A stretch of DNA of 26,975 nt from positions 1 to 26,975 of the forward strand of contig CAZPRQ010000014.1 of assembly GCA_964589415.1 (NCBI GenBank). The letters are read 5' to 3'. The position numbers and the translations under genes are program-made. Position 1 is the stretch's first letter. Every line of letters starts with the position of its first letter. The notes under the pieces were generated by a model. It saw nothing but the letters and a program-made list of their open reading frames with translations, made no database searches and was not told the origin of the DNA. This document shows, one piece after another, positions 1 through 6,693 of the stretch. This DNA comes from CAZPRQ01 sp964589415 (GTDB lineage: Bacteria; Patescibacteriota; Doudnabacteria; UBA920).

Positions 1-12
1 CACACCAAACAC

Positions 13-41
13 GACGAGCGATAACACCGCTCGTCTTTTTT
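13..41 (+). terminator. Rho-independent terminator of an upstream gene
   Basis: GACGAGCG and CGCTCGTC form a perfect 8-bp stem around a 7-nt loop, followed by a run of T. It would end a plus-strand gene lying before the window. Confidence 0.8.
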
Positions 42-87
42 ATAAAGAACGCGTATACGAAGGTGACCATTGTATGGGGACCTTTGT

Positions 88-122
88 AAAGATGATCTTT
101 GTTCCGAACAAAGATCATCTTT
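88..122. repeat. 35-bp perfect palindrome
   Basis: Bases 88-104 are the exact reverse complement of 106-122, with a single central base (105). The arms carry GATGATCTTT. It lies in a gene-free stretch (42-171) between two convergent terminators. No T-run follows directly, so it is not an obvious terminator; it could be a protein-binding or cruciform site or a relic of a palindromic repeat. The rest of 42-171 shows only a lone TATAAT (149-154) without a good -35. Confidence 0.6.
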
Positions 123-171
123 GCTTACGTTGAAGTATAAGAATGACTTATAATAGAGCAAGATTTTTTAC

Positions 172-207
172 AAAATAAAAAGGCGAACAGTATTGTGTCT
201 GTTCGCC
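172..207 (-). terminator. Terminator of the 748-residue gene
   Basis: On the minus strand GGCGAACAG pairs with CTGTTCGCC around an 8-nt loop and is followed by TTTTTATTTT. It lies 14 bp after the stop codon of the minus-strand gene at 221-2467. Confidence 0.85.
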
Positions 208-220
208 CGCCAAATTCGGC

Positions 221-2467
221 TTAGAATTTGAAGCTACGTTGCGCGTTGGCCTTCAAGGTCAAGTCAGGGATCATTGTCCAGACCTCGTCCAGGGAATTGA
301 ATGTCCCTTGGTTGAAGGTTCGCTCCAGAGTTAACACAATGCGAACGTCGCCGGGTAGTTCGTAGGTCTTGCGTACCGGACTCATGTCGAGCTGACGTCC
401 GGTATCTAACAGAAATCGCCGATAGTTTCTTCTGGCCCGCGCGCTGACCTGTTGCACCACTACCTTGCCATCCCTGTCGACTTTGACGCCGACCGGCTTG
501 GTGTGGGCCCGCACGGTGCGAAGGTAAACCTGCGAAAGTGTTACCCTCTCCGCGAGAAGCTGTTGTTTGGCGCTGTCCCAACTGACGTAATAAGTGTCAT
601 CGGTTTGGGTTTCTTCGACCCGCTCTTTAACTTTACGATACAGCCGGAACGGACAGTCCGCGGCCTCGCCCATGAGCCACTGAAACACGAGATGGGCGAT
701 CACCGGGTTGATACGGTTGCCGAACGAGGGCCCTTGCGGTTCAGGGTCTTTGTTAACCTGACCAAGCGTGTGAATGGTTGGACGTGCCGCCCAGACTTCG
801 CCGGTGAAATTACCGCCACAGCCGCCGCGCAAGGGGCTGGGTATGCGTTCAAGGTAGCGAGGGATGAGGATAGCGCCGAGCGATTCGAGTACCGCCGCCC
901 GCAACCCGTTTCGGCCGAAAGGAGTCAACACGGCTATGTTGTTGAATTCCACTTTCCCTTCGGGATCCATCAGGCCGGTAATCTGCTCATCAGGAAATTT
1001 CGTAAAGAAAATTCGGAATTTACAGGCCGTGCCGCTTTCACCGAACTGCCGATAAATAGCGACATCGATTCGTGGTATGTGAGAGCCGAGAAACTCATCC
1101 GCGCGGCGCCGGACTCGCATCCATTCCAAACGGAGATGGGTGGAGGTAAAAACCGTATCACCGGCAAGCAAGTTGACTACCCGTTCACACGCGCCCCTGG
1201 CTTCCTCGGGTGTATGGCCGGAGCTGTGGACCTGCCGATCCACCAACTCAGCCAGTCTAGCGTTGTGGTGGTCGAAGTTGATGGCGCGGAGTTTCCCGAA
1301 AAAAACTTGGTACTCCTCTAACGAAGCATCCAGCCCGCTGTAGATCCTAACGCCCTCCGCAACCTTTGCATTGGCGGCCCAATGCTCCGGGTTGGCCAGC
1401 TCACACAAAGCCTTCCAGGCCTCGTGACCAAGCAAACTTTCCAGGAGCTCCGCGCTGCGCGGGTCAATGCCAAGAGTCGACTTAGCCTGAAAAGCTAAGT
1501 AGGCCACCCACTGTTCGCGGTTAGTGTAGTTAACTGTCTTTAGCAGCCTTGCGATACTATGGACGGTGTCGACTGCTGGCAGTTCCGCCTTGAGCATCTC
1601 GAGAAGCACTTGTGCCGCTCTAGACGCCAGCATGGAGGTGTCGTGGTCAGCCTTCTTGTCTTCAGGCGTGGCGAACAAAGGGTAATCAAGGATTTGTTTT
1701 TTGGCTTGAGCCAGAGACTTGTCCTTTACGTCCAAAATTGTCCGCAAGATGGTGGTTCCGGGATCGTCGACTCCCAGCGGGCGAGTCGGATCTGTAGCAG
1801 CGTGAAACAAATGAACGAGTAGGGCAAAAAATCGATAAGCGGAATCGGAATTCCATGTCTCCACCAATTCCCTGACCACCCCTTTCAGTCCAATCTGCCG
1901 AACTCTTCGCACGAAGAATTCTTGCTGAATGGCGTCAAACAACTCTGCCATCCCTTTGGGGAAACGACCATCCTGTTCTACCAAAGCAAAGGTCAGATGG
2001 GCGGCATTATCTAGGACAGCGACAGGACATTGGGGATGTTTGCAAACGAAGCTCAAAGTCGTCATCCAGTCCTTCCACCCTCCTCGAGAAATTGATTCGC
2101 CGATTTTGGCCTGTATAAGGTTCATACAGGCCTCAACCACGATTCCGTGGATGATACCGACATCGGTGTTGCGAGGCGTGTCCAAATTTTCGTAAATGCG
2201 GTTAAGTGGATCCTGAACCCTGTGTCCGGGTGAAGGCGGCACTTGTTGCATACGACCCTTGTTGCGAGTCGAGACCCCAACTGCCGCATCTATAAGATCA
2301 TCTTCCCAAGCCGGGCAAGATGCAGCCACGAAGATAAGGATCTGTTCCAAGAAAAATGGGTGCATCCCAGCCTTCAGCTTTTCCTGAAGGAAGGAGCCCA
2401 AAGCGGAGCGAGACGGTTTCTTCCCGCTCAAAAAATCGACCAGCGGTGCAATCTGATACAGTAGCAT
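221..2467 (-). CDS. Unrecognised 748-residue protein
   Basis: I do not recognise the family. The ATG at 2467 is preceded at a distance of about 10 nt by a strong Shine-Dalgarno (GAAGGAGGG), by an extended -10 box at 2497-2502, and the gene ends in a clear terminator, so it is a complete single-gene unit. The protein has no obvious signal peptide or membrane segment. The first ~480 residues look alpha-helical and leucine-rich. The last ~250 look more beta-rich and basic, with a cluster near the C-terminus (ARARRNYRRFLLD). It is GC-richer than the toxin-antitoxin genes at 4409-5895. A long antisense frame (452-1321) overlaps it but lacks a ribosome site. Helical N-terminal repeats suggest a scaffold or defence-type protein, but that is only an impression. 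Confidence 0.75.
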   Translation of the reverse strand: MLLYQIAPLVDFLSGKKPSRSALGSFLQEKLKAGMHPFFLEQILIFVAASCPAWEDDLIDAAVGVSTRNKGRMQQVPPSPGHRVQDPLNRIYENLDTPRNTDVGIIHGIVVEACMNLIQAKIGESISRGGWKDWMTTLSFVCKHPQCPVAVLDNAAHLTFALVEQDGRFPKGMAELFDAIQQEFFVRRVRQIGLKGVVRELVETWNSDSAYRFFALLVHLFHAATDPTRPLGVDDPGTTILRTILDVKDKSLAQAKKQILDYPLFATPEDKKADHDTSMLASRAAQVLLEMLKAELPAVDTVHSIARLLKTVNYTNREQWVAYLAFQAKSTLGIDPRSAELLESLLGHEAWKALCELANPEHWAANAKVAEGVRIYSGLDASLEEYQVFFGKLRAINFDHHNARLAELVDRQVHSSGHTPEEARGACERVVNLLAGDTVFTSTHLRLEWMRVRRRADEFLGSHIPRIDVAIYRQFGESGTACKFRIFFTKFPDEQITGLMDPEGKVEFNNIAVLTPFGRNGLRAAVLESLGAILIPRYLERIPSPLRGGCGGNFTGEVWAARPTIHTLGQVNKDPEPQGPSFGNRINPVIAHLVFQWLMGEAADCPFRLYRKVKERVEETQTDDTYYVSWDSAKQQLLAERVTLSQVYLRTVRAHTKPVGVKVDRDGKVVVQQVSARARRNYRRFLLDTGRQLDMSPVRKTYELPGDVRIVLTLERTFNQGTFNSLDEVWTMIPDLTLKANAQRSFKF

Positions 2468-2496
2468 TTATTATTATCCCTCCTTCGGGACTAACT

Positions 2497-2502
2497 ATAA
2501 TA
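2497..2502 (-). promoter_or_regulatory. Extended -10 promoter box (TGGTATTAT)
   Basis: Minus-strand TATTAT preceded by TGG, about 30 bp upstream of the start codon at 2467. TTGATT about 18 bp further upstream could serve as the -35. The same TGGTATTAT string precedes two other minus-strand genes here (3982-3987 and 9645-9650), which supports it as a true promoter element. Confidence 0.55.
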
Positions 2503-2528
2503 CCAAAAAACCCTTGAAAAATCAAGGG
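2503..2528 (-). terminator. Terminator abutting the promoter of the 748-residue gene
   Basis: On the minus strand CCCTTGA pairs with TCAAGGG around TTTT, followed by TTTTTT. It sits directly upstream of the -10 box at 2497, insulating the gene from readthrough of the methyltransferase operon. Confidence 0.75.
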
Positions 2529-2578
2529 CTTTGTGGTCTTAATCAGTATCGATCAATGGTCTCGATCATGGGGTCCGA

Positions 2579-2689
2579 TCATGGGGTCAAGTCTTGACTT
2601 TTGACATTATAAAGACCACCAAACTTAATTGGTGGTTTTTGTTTGGCTCCCTTCTTCACATAAAGTTACAAAGGGCGGGCGAGAGCCCT
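2579..2689. repeat. 111-bp direct repeat, copy 1
   Basis: Nearly identical (four mismatches seen by eye) and in the same orientation as 6141-6251. It contains the self-complementary GTCAAGTCTTGAC, a terminator-like hairpin (ACCACCAA with TTGGTGGT, then TTTTT), and a GGCTC...GAGCC pair. Upstream, CGATCATGGGGTC occurs twice in tandem (2563-2588). The lead sequence resembles ends I associate with IS200-like/RAYT-type REP elements, but no transposase is present here. Confidence 0.85.
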
Positions 2690-2756
2690 CCTCCGTCCCC
2701 CTCTTGGGACTTGGATGGATAAACTGGCCGTGTCATTCGACACCTCACGAATACCA

Positions 2757-2797
2757 ATAACAAAAAGCCCCATCTGGAAGATGAGACTTTTTGTTAT
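2757..2797. terminator. Bidirectional terminator
   Basis: ATAACAAAAAG pairs with CTTTTTGTTAT and the inner CATCT pairs with AGATG, giving a long stem with A- and T-rich ends able to act on either strand. It lies between direct-repeat copy 1 and the operon terminator at 2836-2883. The rest of 2690-2835 carries no gene, only a tRNA-3'-end-like scrap (2795-2830). Confidence 0.6.
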
Positions 2798-2835
2798 GGC
2801 TCCACTACGTAGACAGGATTAGAAACTACTATATA

Positions 2836-2883
2836 CAAAAAGAAGAGGCGCCGTATCCGATCGGATGATCGGGCGTGCGCCTC
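2836..2883 (-). terminator. Terminator of the methyltransferase operon
   Basis: On the minus strand GAGGCGC pairs with GCGCCTC, with an inner CCGATC/GATCGG stem, followed by TTCTTTTT. It begins 12 bp after the stop codon of the 103-residue gene. Confidence 0.8.
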
Positions 2884-2895
2884 GCAAGTGTTGAC

Positions 2896-3207
2896 CTACG
2901 GAATCAATGACCAGTCGATCGGCTCCCTGTTGTTCCCCCGGCAGGCGTAGAGGAAGAACGCGGCCTGCTTCGGCAGCAGGTCGGGTCGGGTGGCGGCCAG
3001 AGTCCTGAACAGAGCGTTGACATCATCGCCACGATAGTGGGATGCGTTAAGTCGGGCCGAACCGACCATAACCGCAAACGTGCTGGTGGGGTAACCTTCT
3101 GGACAGGCTGCATTTTGCAGCTCGTACCCGATTGCCGAACGTCGTTCCTGTGTGCATTCCGGCGCAGCGGCTTCTTGGAGTAACTTCATAATTTCGGGTT
3201 GCGTCAT
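2896..3207 (-). CDS. Unrecognised 103-residue protein downstream of methyltransferase
   Basis: The family is unknown to me. The ATG at 3207 has GGAGA about 10 nt upstream, and the gene starts 14 bp after the methyltransferase stop, so the two are probably co-transcribed and share the terminator at 2836-2883. The protein is soluble-looking, with an N-terminal helix (TQPEIMKLLQEAAAPE), three cysteines and an aromatic C-terminal half. Its position suggests it is a partner or substrate-recognition factor of the methyltransferase, but nothing in the sequence proves that. Confidence 0.65.
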   Translation of the reverse strand: MTQPEIMKLLQEAAAPECTQERRSAIGYELQNAACPEGYPTSTFAVMVGSARLNASHYRGDDVNALFRTLAATRPDLLPKQAAFFLYACRGNNREPIDWSLIP

Positions 3208-3221
3208 TGTGTGTAATTCTC

Positions 3222-3923
3222 CTATCGTGCGATAACGAGCGCGGTCTGGTATTGCTGGAACCGCACCTGTACGTCAGTGAACCCCGCCACGCCAAGCCAT
3301 TCAAGCTGCTCTTCGAGCGGTGCGAGTTGGTTGAGGAACATGTGGTGGTGCGCCCATTCCGCAAGCGTCTTGTCGTCCGCCGCCTTTTCCACCAGATGGT
3401 GATAATGGCGGGCGGCTTCCATCGCCGCCTTTTGCGGATCGCGGAACGTCACTAAATCGCCGAAGATAAACACGCCATTCTCCGGGCTGAGTGCGTTCCG
3501 GATCTTGGTGAACATCGCCAGCTTGCCGACATTGGTTTGGTGGTGTAGGCCGATAACCGACATGACGACGTCGAAGCTGTTGGTGGTGATGGCTTCCTTG
3601 GCGTAATCGGCAAGAACGTACTCGACCCGTTCGGTTCCAAGTTTGTCGCGCGCTCCGGCCATCATAGTCTCGGAAAAGTCGACAACAGTTAAATGGGCTT
3701 GCGGGAGCAGGTCCATAACCATTTTCGAGGTCAGGCCGGTTCCTACGCCAAGATCAAGGATGTCGAGAGGGGCCGAGGGCTCCCAGTTTTCCAGAAAGAA
3801 ACTCTGGATTGCTCCGTGAATTTCGTCATGGAACGGGATAGCGTTGCGGATGTCACGGTCGTACTGCTCAGTGGGATAGTGATGGTAGTTCACTTCTGCA
3901 GCGGTCACGTTCGTGGTTTCCAA
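3222..3923 (-). CDS. Class I SAM-dependent methyltransferase
   Basis: The 233-residue protein has a Rossmann methyltransferase core: motif I ILDLGVGTGLTSK (about residues 54-66), acidic post-I VVDFSETM (about 80-87), a motif-II-like YVLADYAKEA, and SFDVVMSVIGLHH (motif IV region). The layout resembles the UbiE/CmoA-like family; the substrate cannot be read from the sequence. The start is TTG at 3923, chosen because AAGGAGG lies 4 nt upstream and the reading frame begins there. It has its own extended -10 (3982-3987) and a terminator upstream, and is followed 14 bp later by the 103-residue gene. Antisense frames inside it are shadows. Confidence 0.85.
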   Translation of the reverse strand: METTNVTAAEVNYHHYPTEQYDRDIRNAIPFHDEIHGAIQSFFLENWEPSAPLDILDLGVGTGLTSKMVMDLLPQAHLTVVDFSETMMAGARDKLGTERVEYVLADYAKEAITTNSFDVVMSVIGLHHQTNVGKLAMFTKIRNALSPENGVFIFGDLVTFRDPQKAAMEAARHYHHLVEKAADDKTLAEWAHHHMFLNQLAPLEEQLEWLGVAGFTDVQVRFQQYQTALVIAR

Positions 3924-3981
3924 AGTGCCTCCTTATTTTGCCTCAGATTTTGAACTAAGAAAATAGCCCAAGAGACCCTAC

Positions 3982-3987
3982 ATAATA
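3982..3987 (-). promoter_or_regulatory. Extended -10 box of the methyltransferase operon
   Basis: Minus-strand TGGTATTATG, about 60 bp upstream of the TTG start. It directly follows a terminator hairpin and T-run, the same arrangement as at 2497. Confidence 0.5.
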
Positions 3988-4014
3988 CCAGAAAAGCCTG
4001 GAAAAGTCCAGGCC
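3988..4014 (-). terminator. Insulating terminator upstream of the methyltransferase operon
   Basis: On the minus strand GCCTGG pairs with CCAGGC around ACTTTT and is followed by TTTTCTGG. It would end minus-strand transcripts from the 44-residue gene at 4052. Confidence 0.7.
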
Positions 4015-4051
4015 AATTTATATAAAAACTGATGAGGAGATGTTTCAGGAA

Positions 4052-4186
4052 TTACTTCCGTCGCTTAGGCGCTCTCTGGGAGAGCGCGCTGGCAGCTACA
4101 GACTTTTCAGCCTTAGTTGCAGTGTGGCTTTTTAAGACCTTGGCGGCCTTTTTAGCCACTGCAGCGCTTGTCCTTCTATTTTTCAT
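4052..4186 (-). CDS. Small Lys/Ala-rich basic protein
   Basis: A 44-residue protein starting KNRRTSAAVAKKAAK and ending SALSQRAPKRRK. The pattern TSxxVAxKAxKxL...KSxAxSALSQ matches a small basic protein I recall as widespread in bacterial and phage annotations without assigned function. The lysine and alanine content suggests nucleic-acid binding. I chose the ATG at 4186 because the family-like part begins there; the frame stays open to a TTG at 4264 and no good Shine-Dalgarno is seen at either. It is followed by the terminator at 3988-4014. An opposing frame (4032-4247) is its shadow. The gap 4187-4371 upstream shows no other supported gene. Confidence 0.55.
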   Translation of the reverse strand: MKNRRTSAAVAKKAAKVLKSHTATKAEKSVAASALSQRAPKRRK

Positions 4187-4371
4187 AGAGGTGAGCTTTC
4201 TTGGGGGTTTATTAATACGGCCGACCTTTACTCCTACCCCCCGGTAAGCGCTAAAACTTAGCAACTACCGAAGGAGGGGTAAAGTTCGCGTGAAATAATA
4301 AACCGGAAAAAAACGCCCTTGCCATTCCTCACCAGCTTACTTTAAGTATAAAAAATCTTTATAAATAAAGC

Positions 4372-4399
4372 AAAAAACTCGGATATTCCGAGTTTTTTT
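4372..4399. terminator. Bidirectional terminator
   Basis: AAAAAACTCGG pairs with CCGAGTTTTTT around a short loop, perfect and symmetric. It lies 9 bp beyond the last gene of the toxin-antitoxin operon (stop at 4409) and can also stop plus-strand readthrough. Confidence 0.85.
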
Positions 4400-4408
4400 A
4401 ATCAAATC

Positions 4409-4909
4409 TTACCTCTGTGATAATTTTTGAGGGGCAAAGACACCAAACAATATATAATAGAGCATTCTGCGCAAAACCTCAGTTGCAATGCCAAATGCAA
4501 TAATTAAAATTAACATTCCCCAAACAAAAGCCCATACATTCAATTTCTCTTCCATTACTCCATGAGAAGCAATGAACACATTATTATAGGATAAATAAGT
4601 TTCCGCATCTTCTTTAGGAACATCATACATATCGTTACCGGTGTAATGGCAAATATCATTAGCGATTTTTTGCTTTTGTTGAAAAGTTAGACTTCCAGAG
4701 ATATTGTATGCGCTTTTACTGATATCAACCCGTAAGTCATTTGACTTGATACAAGTAATACGTGTTTTGTTGTAGTTGAAGGGGTACTCAATTTTGTCAT
4801 TGTACTTCCTTATGCCAATCCAAACTAACAATCCTAAAATAGCCAGTATATAAATCACTTTTAAAGTTCGATACCAGATTTTATTACTTAAATCTTCTAA
4901 TGTTTTCAT
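4409..4909 (-). CDS. Two-TM membrane protein, third gene of the Panacea operon
   Basis: A 166-residue protein with two predicted membrane segments: one near residues 18-34 (TLKVIYILAILGLLVWIGI) and one near 124-144 (VWAFVWGMLILIIAFGIA). Between them is a ~85-residue soluble loop with two cysteines (TCIKS, DICHY) that would face outside if the short N-terminus is cytoplasmic. I do not recognise the family. It starts 21 bp after the stop of the 163-residue gene and has the same AT-rich composition, so it is probably co-transcribed. It could be an accessory or membrane effector of the toxin-antitoxin locus, or a passenger. Confidence 0.7.
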   Translation of the reverse strand: MKTLEDLSNKIWYRTLKVIYILAILGLLVWIGIRKYNDKIEYPFNYNKTRITCIKSNDLRVDISKSAYNISGSLTFQQKQKIANDICHYTGNDMYDVPKEDAETYLSYNNVFIASHGVMEEKLNVWAFVWGMLILIIAFGIATEVLRRMLYYILFGVFAPQKLSQR

Positions 4910-4930
4910 GTCATTTTAATTTAAAGATAA

Positions 4931-5422
4931 TTATAATCCTAACTTTTGTAAAAGATCTGCTGCTATTGCTGAAGGTTGTATCACGTCAACAGCTAATTGC
5001 ATAAGCACCTTCTTTTCCAATGATGGGGAGTGAGCTTTTTTACATAAGTCTTGCAGTTGTTGAAAGTGACTATTTGGCAAATTTGCAATTCGGAGAAACC
5101 TATTGTCTGGATCTGTAATTTTTGCAAGGAGATCATCCTCATCGAAAGATTCGATTCTACTCACATCAAAAAAAGTATGGGGCTCATTTAAATAACCCGG
5201 CTTTAATTGCTCCCAATCCGCAACAGCAATACAAAGCGTTTGAGATGCATTACATGTATACTGTTTACTCGTACCGACAAAAAAAGTATAAACATTCAGC
5301 AGTTTAGTTCCTGCTAATTTATACTTTCTTTTAATAATGAGGGTTGTTTCTTCTAAAGACTTTGTATCTAAGTATAATCTTTGAATTTTAATCTTTTGAA
5401 GATGATAATTCCTTGAAGGCAT
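4931..5422 (-). CDS. Candidate toxin of a Panacea-type toxin-antitoxin pair
   Basis: A 163-residue protein of unrecognised family. Its ATG overlaps the antitoxin stop by one base (TAATG), so the two genes are translationally coupled in the order antitoxin then toxin. SocA/Panacea-domain antitoxins are known to neutralise many unrelated toxins encoded next to them, so this gene is the natural toxin candidate by position only. Visible features are a basic N-terminus (SRNYHLQKIKIQRL), a central stretch with two cysteines, and a helical C-terminal third ending IAADLLQKLGL. No nuclease, ART or kinase motif is visible. Confidence 0.6.
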   Translation of the reverse strand: MPSRNYHLQKIKIQRLYLDTKSLEETTLIIKRKYKLAGTKLLNVYTFFVGTSKQYTCNASQTLCIAVADWEQLKPGYLNEPHTFFDVSRIESFDEDDLLAKITDPDNRFLRIANLPNSHFQQLQDLCKKAHSPSLEKKVLMQLAVDVIQPSAIAADLLQKLGL

Positions 5423-5895
5423 TATTGCGCTCGCATGTCCAACAATTCATTTAGGTGTTGCGTCTGCCCTAATACAGCACCTATCTTTTTCATTGGCTTG
5501 GTTTGGTACGCAATATCAGTTAGAGTCCTTGCCCCGTAGCCCTTCACTTGTTCCAAAAAGGCATCTATTACATTTTTATCTTGTTCTGTTACCTGGTCCA
5601 GATCTCCTGCAAATTCAGAATTATAAGAATAATATACATATTCTTCTCCGCTTTGGTTATAATCTATTGAGGGAATGATAATTTGATCCTCTACTAAAGT
5701 CTGAATATCACCGTTAATGCTTTTGTCGTAAGGCCCAAAGTAATATCTAATATATTGATAATTTGTAATTGGGGTATTATATTTTTTTAAACTCAGGAGA
5801 TCAACCAGATAAGCAAGTTTAATTAAAACAGTCACAGAAGGTTTGTGATGTTTTTTAACTAAATAGGCTATAATTTGTTGAGTTTTGCTTAACAT
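5422..5895 (-). CDS. Panacea/SocA-domain antitoxin-like protein
   Basis: A 157-residue protein with the features of the SocA/Panacea (DUF4065, GepA-like) domain. The N-terminal helix runs QQIIAYLVKKHH, then VLIKLAYLVDLL, the conserved aromatic YIRYYFGPYD around residues 48-57, and a C-terminal helical region (VIDAFLEQVKGYG) ending near LTDIAYQTKPM. These proteins act as antitoxins of diverse toxins, often as the first gene of a two-gene operon, which fits the overlapping gene downstream. The start is the ATG at 5895; the Shine-Dalgarno is weak, but a TATAAT with an upstream TGC lies at 5929-5934. Confidence 0.8.
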   Translation of the reverse strand: MLSKTQQIIAYLVKKHHKPSVTVLIKLAYLVDLLSLKKYNTPITNYQYIRYYFGPYDKSINGDIQTLVEDQIIIPSIDYNQSGEEYVYYSYNSEFAGDLDQVTEQDKNVIDAFLEQVKGYGARTLTDIAYQTKPMKKIGAVLGQTQHLNELLDMRAQ

Positions 5896-5928
5896 TTTTG
5901 TGTCTTTTTAGGACGTATTAACGAGGTA

Positions 5929-5934
5929 ATTATA
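5929..5934 (-). promoter_or_regulatory. -10 box of the toxin-antitoxin operon
   Basis: Minus-strand TATAAT preceded by TGC, about 33 bp upstream of the antitoxin ATG. No convincing -35 is seen. The stretch 5935-6140 has no complete gene; one short open tail (about 5922-6045, plus strand) has codon-like content but no start. Confidence 0.5.
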
Positions 5935-6140
5935 GCATAAATTATAATAATCCTGAAAAATATGAGCTTTATGAGCAAACTTCAAATTTAGGAAACAAAG
6001 GTCCTATTCTAATCATACCTGACCAATTTGTGATAATGACTTAATTAAGTCGTGCGATTGTTCCTTGATTTTATAAAAGGGGTCGTCGTTCTTACTGAAG
6101 TTAGAGCTACTGAAAAATAAGTTTTTTAATTCCTGGAACA

Positions 6141-6251
6141 TCATGGGGTCAAGTCTTGACTTTTGACATTATAAAGACCACCAAACTTAATTGGTAGTTT
6201 TTGTTTGGCTCCCTTCTTCACATACAGTTACGAAGGGCGGGCGGGAGCCCT
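6141..6251. repeat. 111-bp direct repeat, copy 2
   Basis: Same orientation and length as 2579-2689, with four single-base differences seen by eye. In this copy the first hairpin has lost one pair (TTGGTAGT against ACCACCAA), while the second is more perfect (GGCTCCC with GGGAGCC, and CCCTTC with GAAGGG). The two copies bracket about 3.45 kb carrying the methyltransferase, basic-protein and toxin-antitoxin units. Confidence 0.85.
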
Positions 6252-6275
6252 TTCTTGCTCCCACAAAAAGCCCAG

Positions 6276-6545
6276 TTATTTTTTCCAAGGATTTTTTTTA
6301 AAATAATCTTCTAAGACCTTCTCTAATTCTTTCTTCCCGTTACCGCCTTTAAGGTACATCTCACGTCTTTTCGCATCTGATTCGAGCAGAAAGGCCTCAT
6401 AATGTATAAGCGTAAGCGGGCGACGATGTTTGGTTGCGGTTACATAACCTGACTCGTGTGACTTCATGCGACTTTTTAAGTCGGGAGTAAAACCGGTATA
6501 TAGCTGACCGTCTTTTTGACTATGGAGAATATAAATATAAAACAT
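6276..6545 (-). CDS. GIY-YIG domain protein, downstream of tRNA-Asn
   Basis: An 89-residue single-domain GIY-YIG protein of the small UPF0213/YhbQ-like type. The GIY-like element is YIYIL (residues 3-7), the YIG element is YTG (residues 16-18), the arginine helix is LKSRMKSHESG, and the catalytic glutamate region is ESDAKRREMYLK. The C-terminus is lysine-rich. This fold makes Mg-dependent single-strand cuts in homing and repair nucleases; the role of these stand-alone forms is mostly unknown. It lies about 140 bp downstream of the tRNA-Asn gene on the same strand, separated from it by a terminator. It may be transcribed from TATTAT just upstream and be nearly leaderless. Confidence 0.85.
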   Translation of the reverse strand: MFYIYILHSQKDGQLYTGFTPDLKSRMKSHESGYVTATKHRRPLTLIHYEAFLLESDAKRREMYLKGGNGKKELEKVLEDYFKKNPWKK

Positions 6546-6562
6546 ATTTTTATAATAAACCT

Positions 6563-6592
6563 AAAAGAAAAACCACGCAATTAAGGTGGTTT
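6563..6592 (-). terminator. Terminator after the tRNA-Asn gene
   Basis: On the minus strand ACCAC pairs with GTGGT and is followed by TTTTCTTTT. It separates the tRNA-Asn transcript from the downstream GIY-YIG gene. Confidence 0.6.
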
Positions 6593-6648
6593 CTCTTTTG
6601 ACTCAATGTGCCTATATCACGAACTAAACTTAAGGAACCAAACATTGT

Positions 6649-6693
6649 TGGCTCCCGCGCTTAGCGCGGGTATAGCCACGCTGAGCGTGGCTC
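6649..6693. repeat. Twin palindromes between GAGCCA duplicates at the tRNA 3' end
   Basis: Two GC-rich hairpins (minus strand GCCACGCT/AGCGTGGC and CCCGCGCT/AGCGCGGG) lie between two copies of GAGCCA (minus strand, complements of 6688-6693 and 6649-6654). The first copy is the tRNA-Asn 3' end including CCA, so the pair looks like a palindrome inserted exactly at the tRNA 3' end with a 6-bp duplication. Confidence 0.6.

Noticed and set aside
452..1321. 289-codon plus-strand frame inside the 748-residue gene
   Set aside because: It lies fully antisense to a gene with a promoter, ribosome site and terminator, and has no ribosome site of its own.
2579..2689. Transposon with its own transposase
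   Set aside because: No transposase or recombinase frame lies in or between the two repeat copies.
5922..6045. Plus-strand open tail with protein-like codons
   Set aside because: There is no start codon or upstream partner frame; AT-rich sequence can give such a run by chance.
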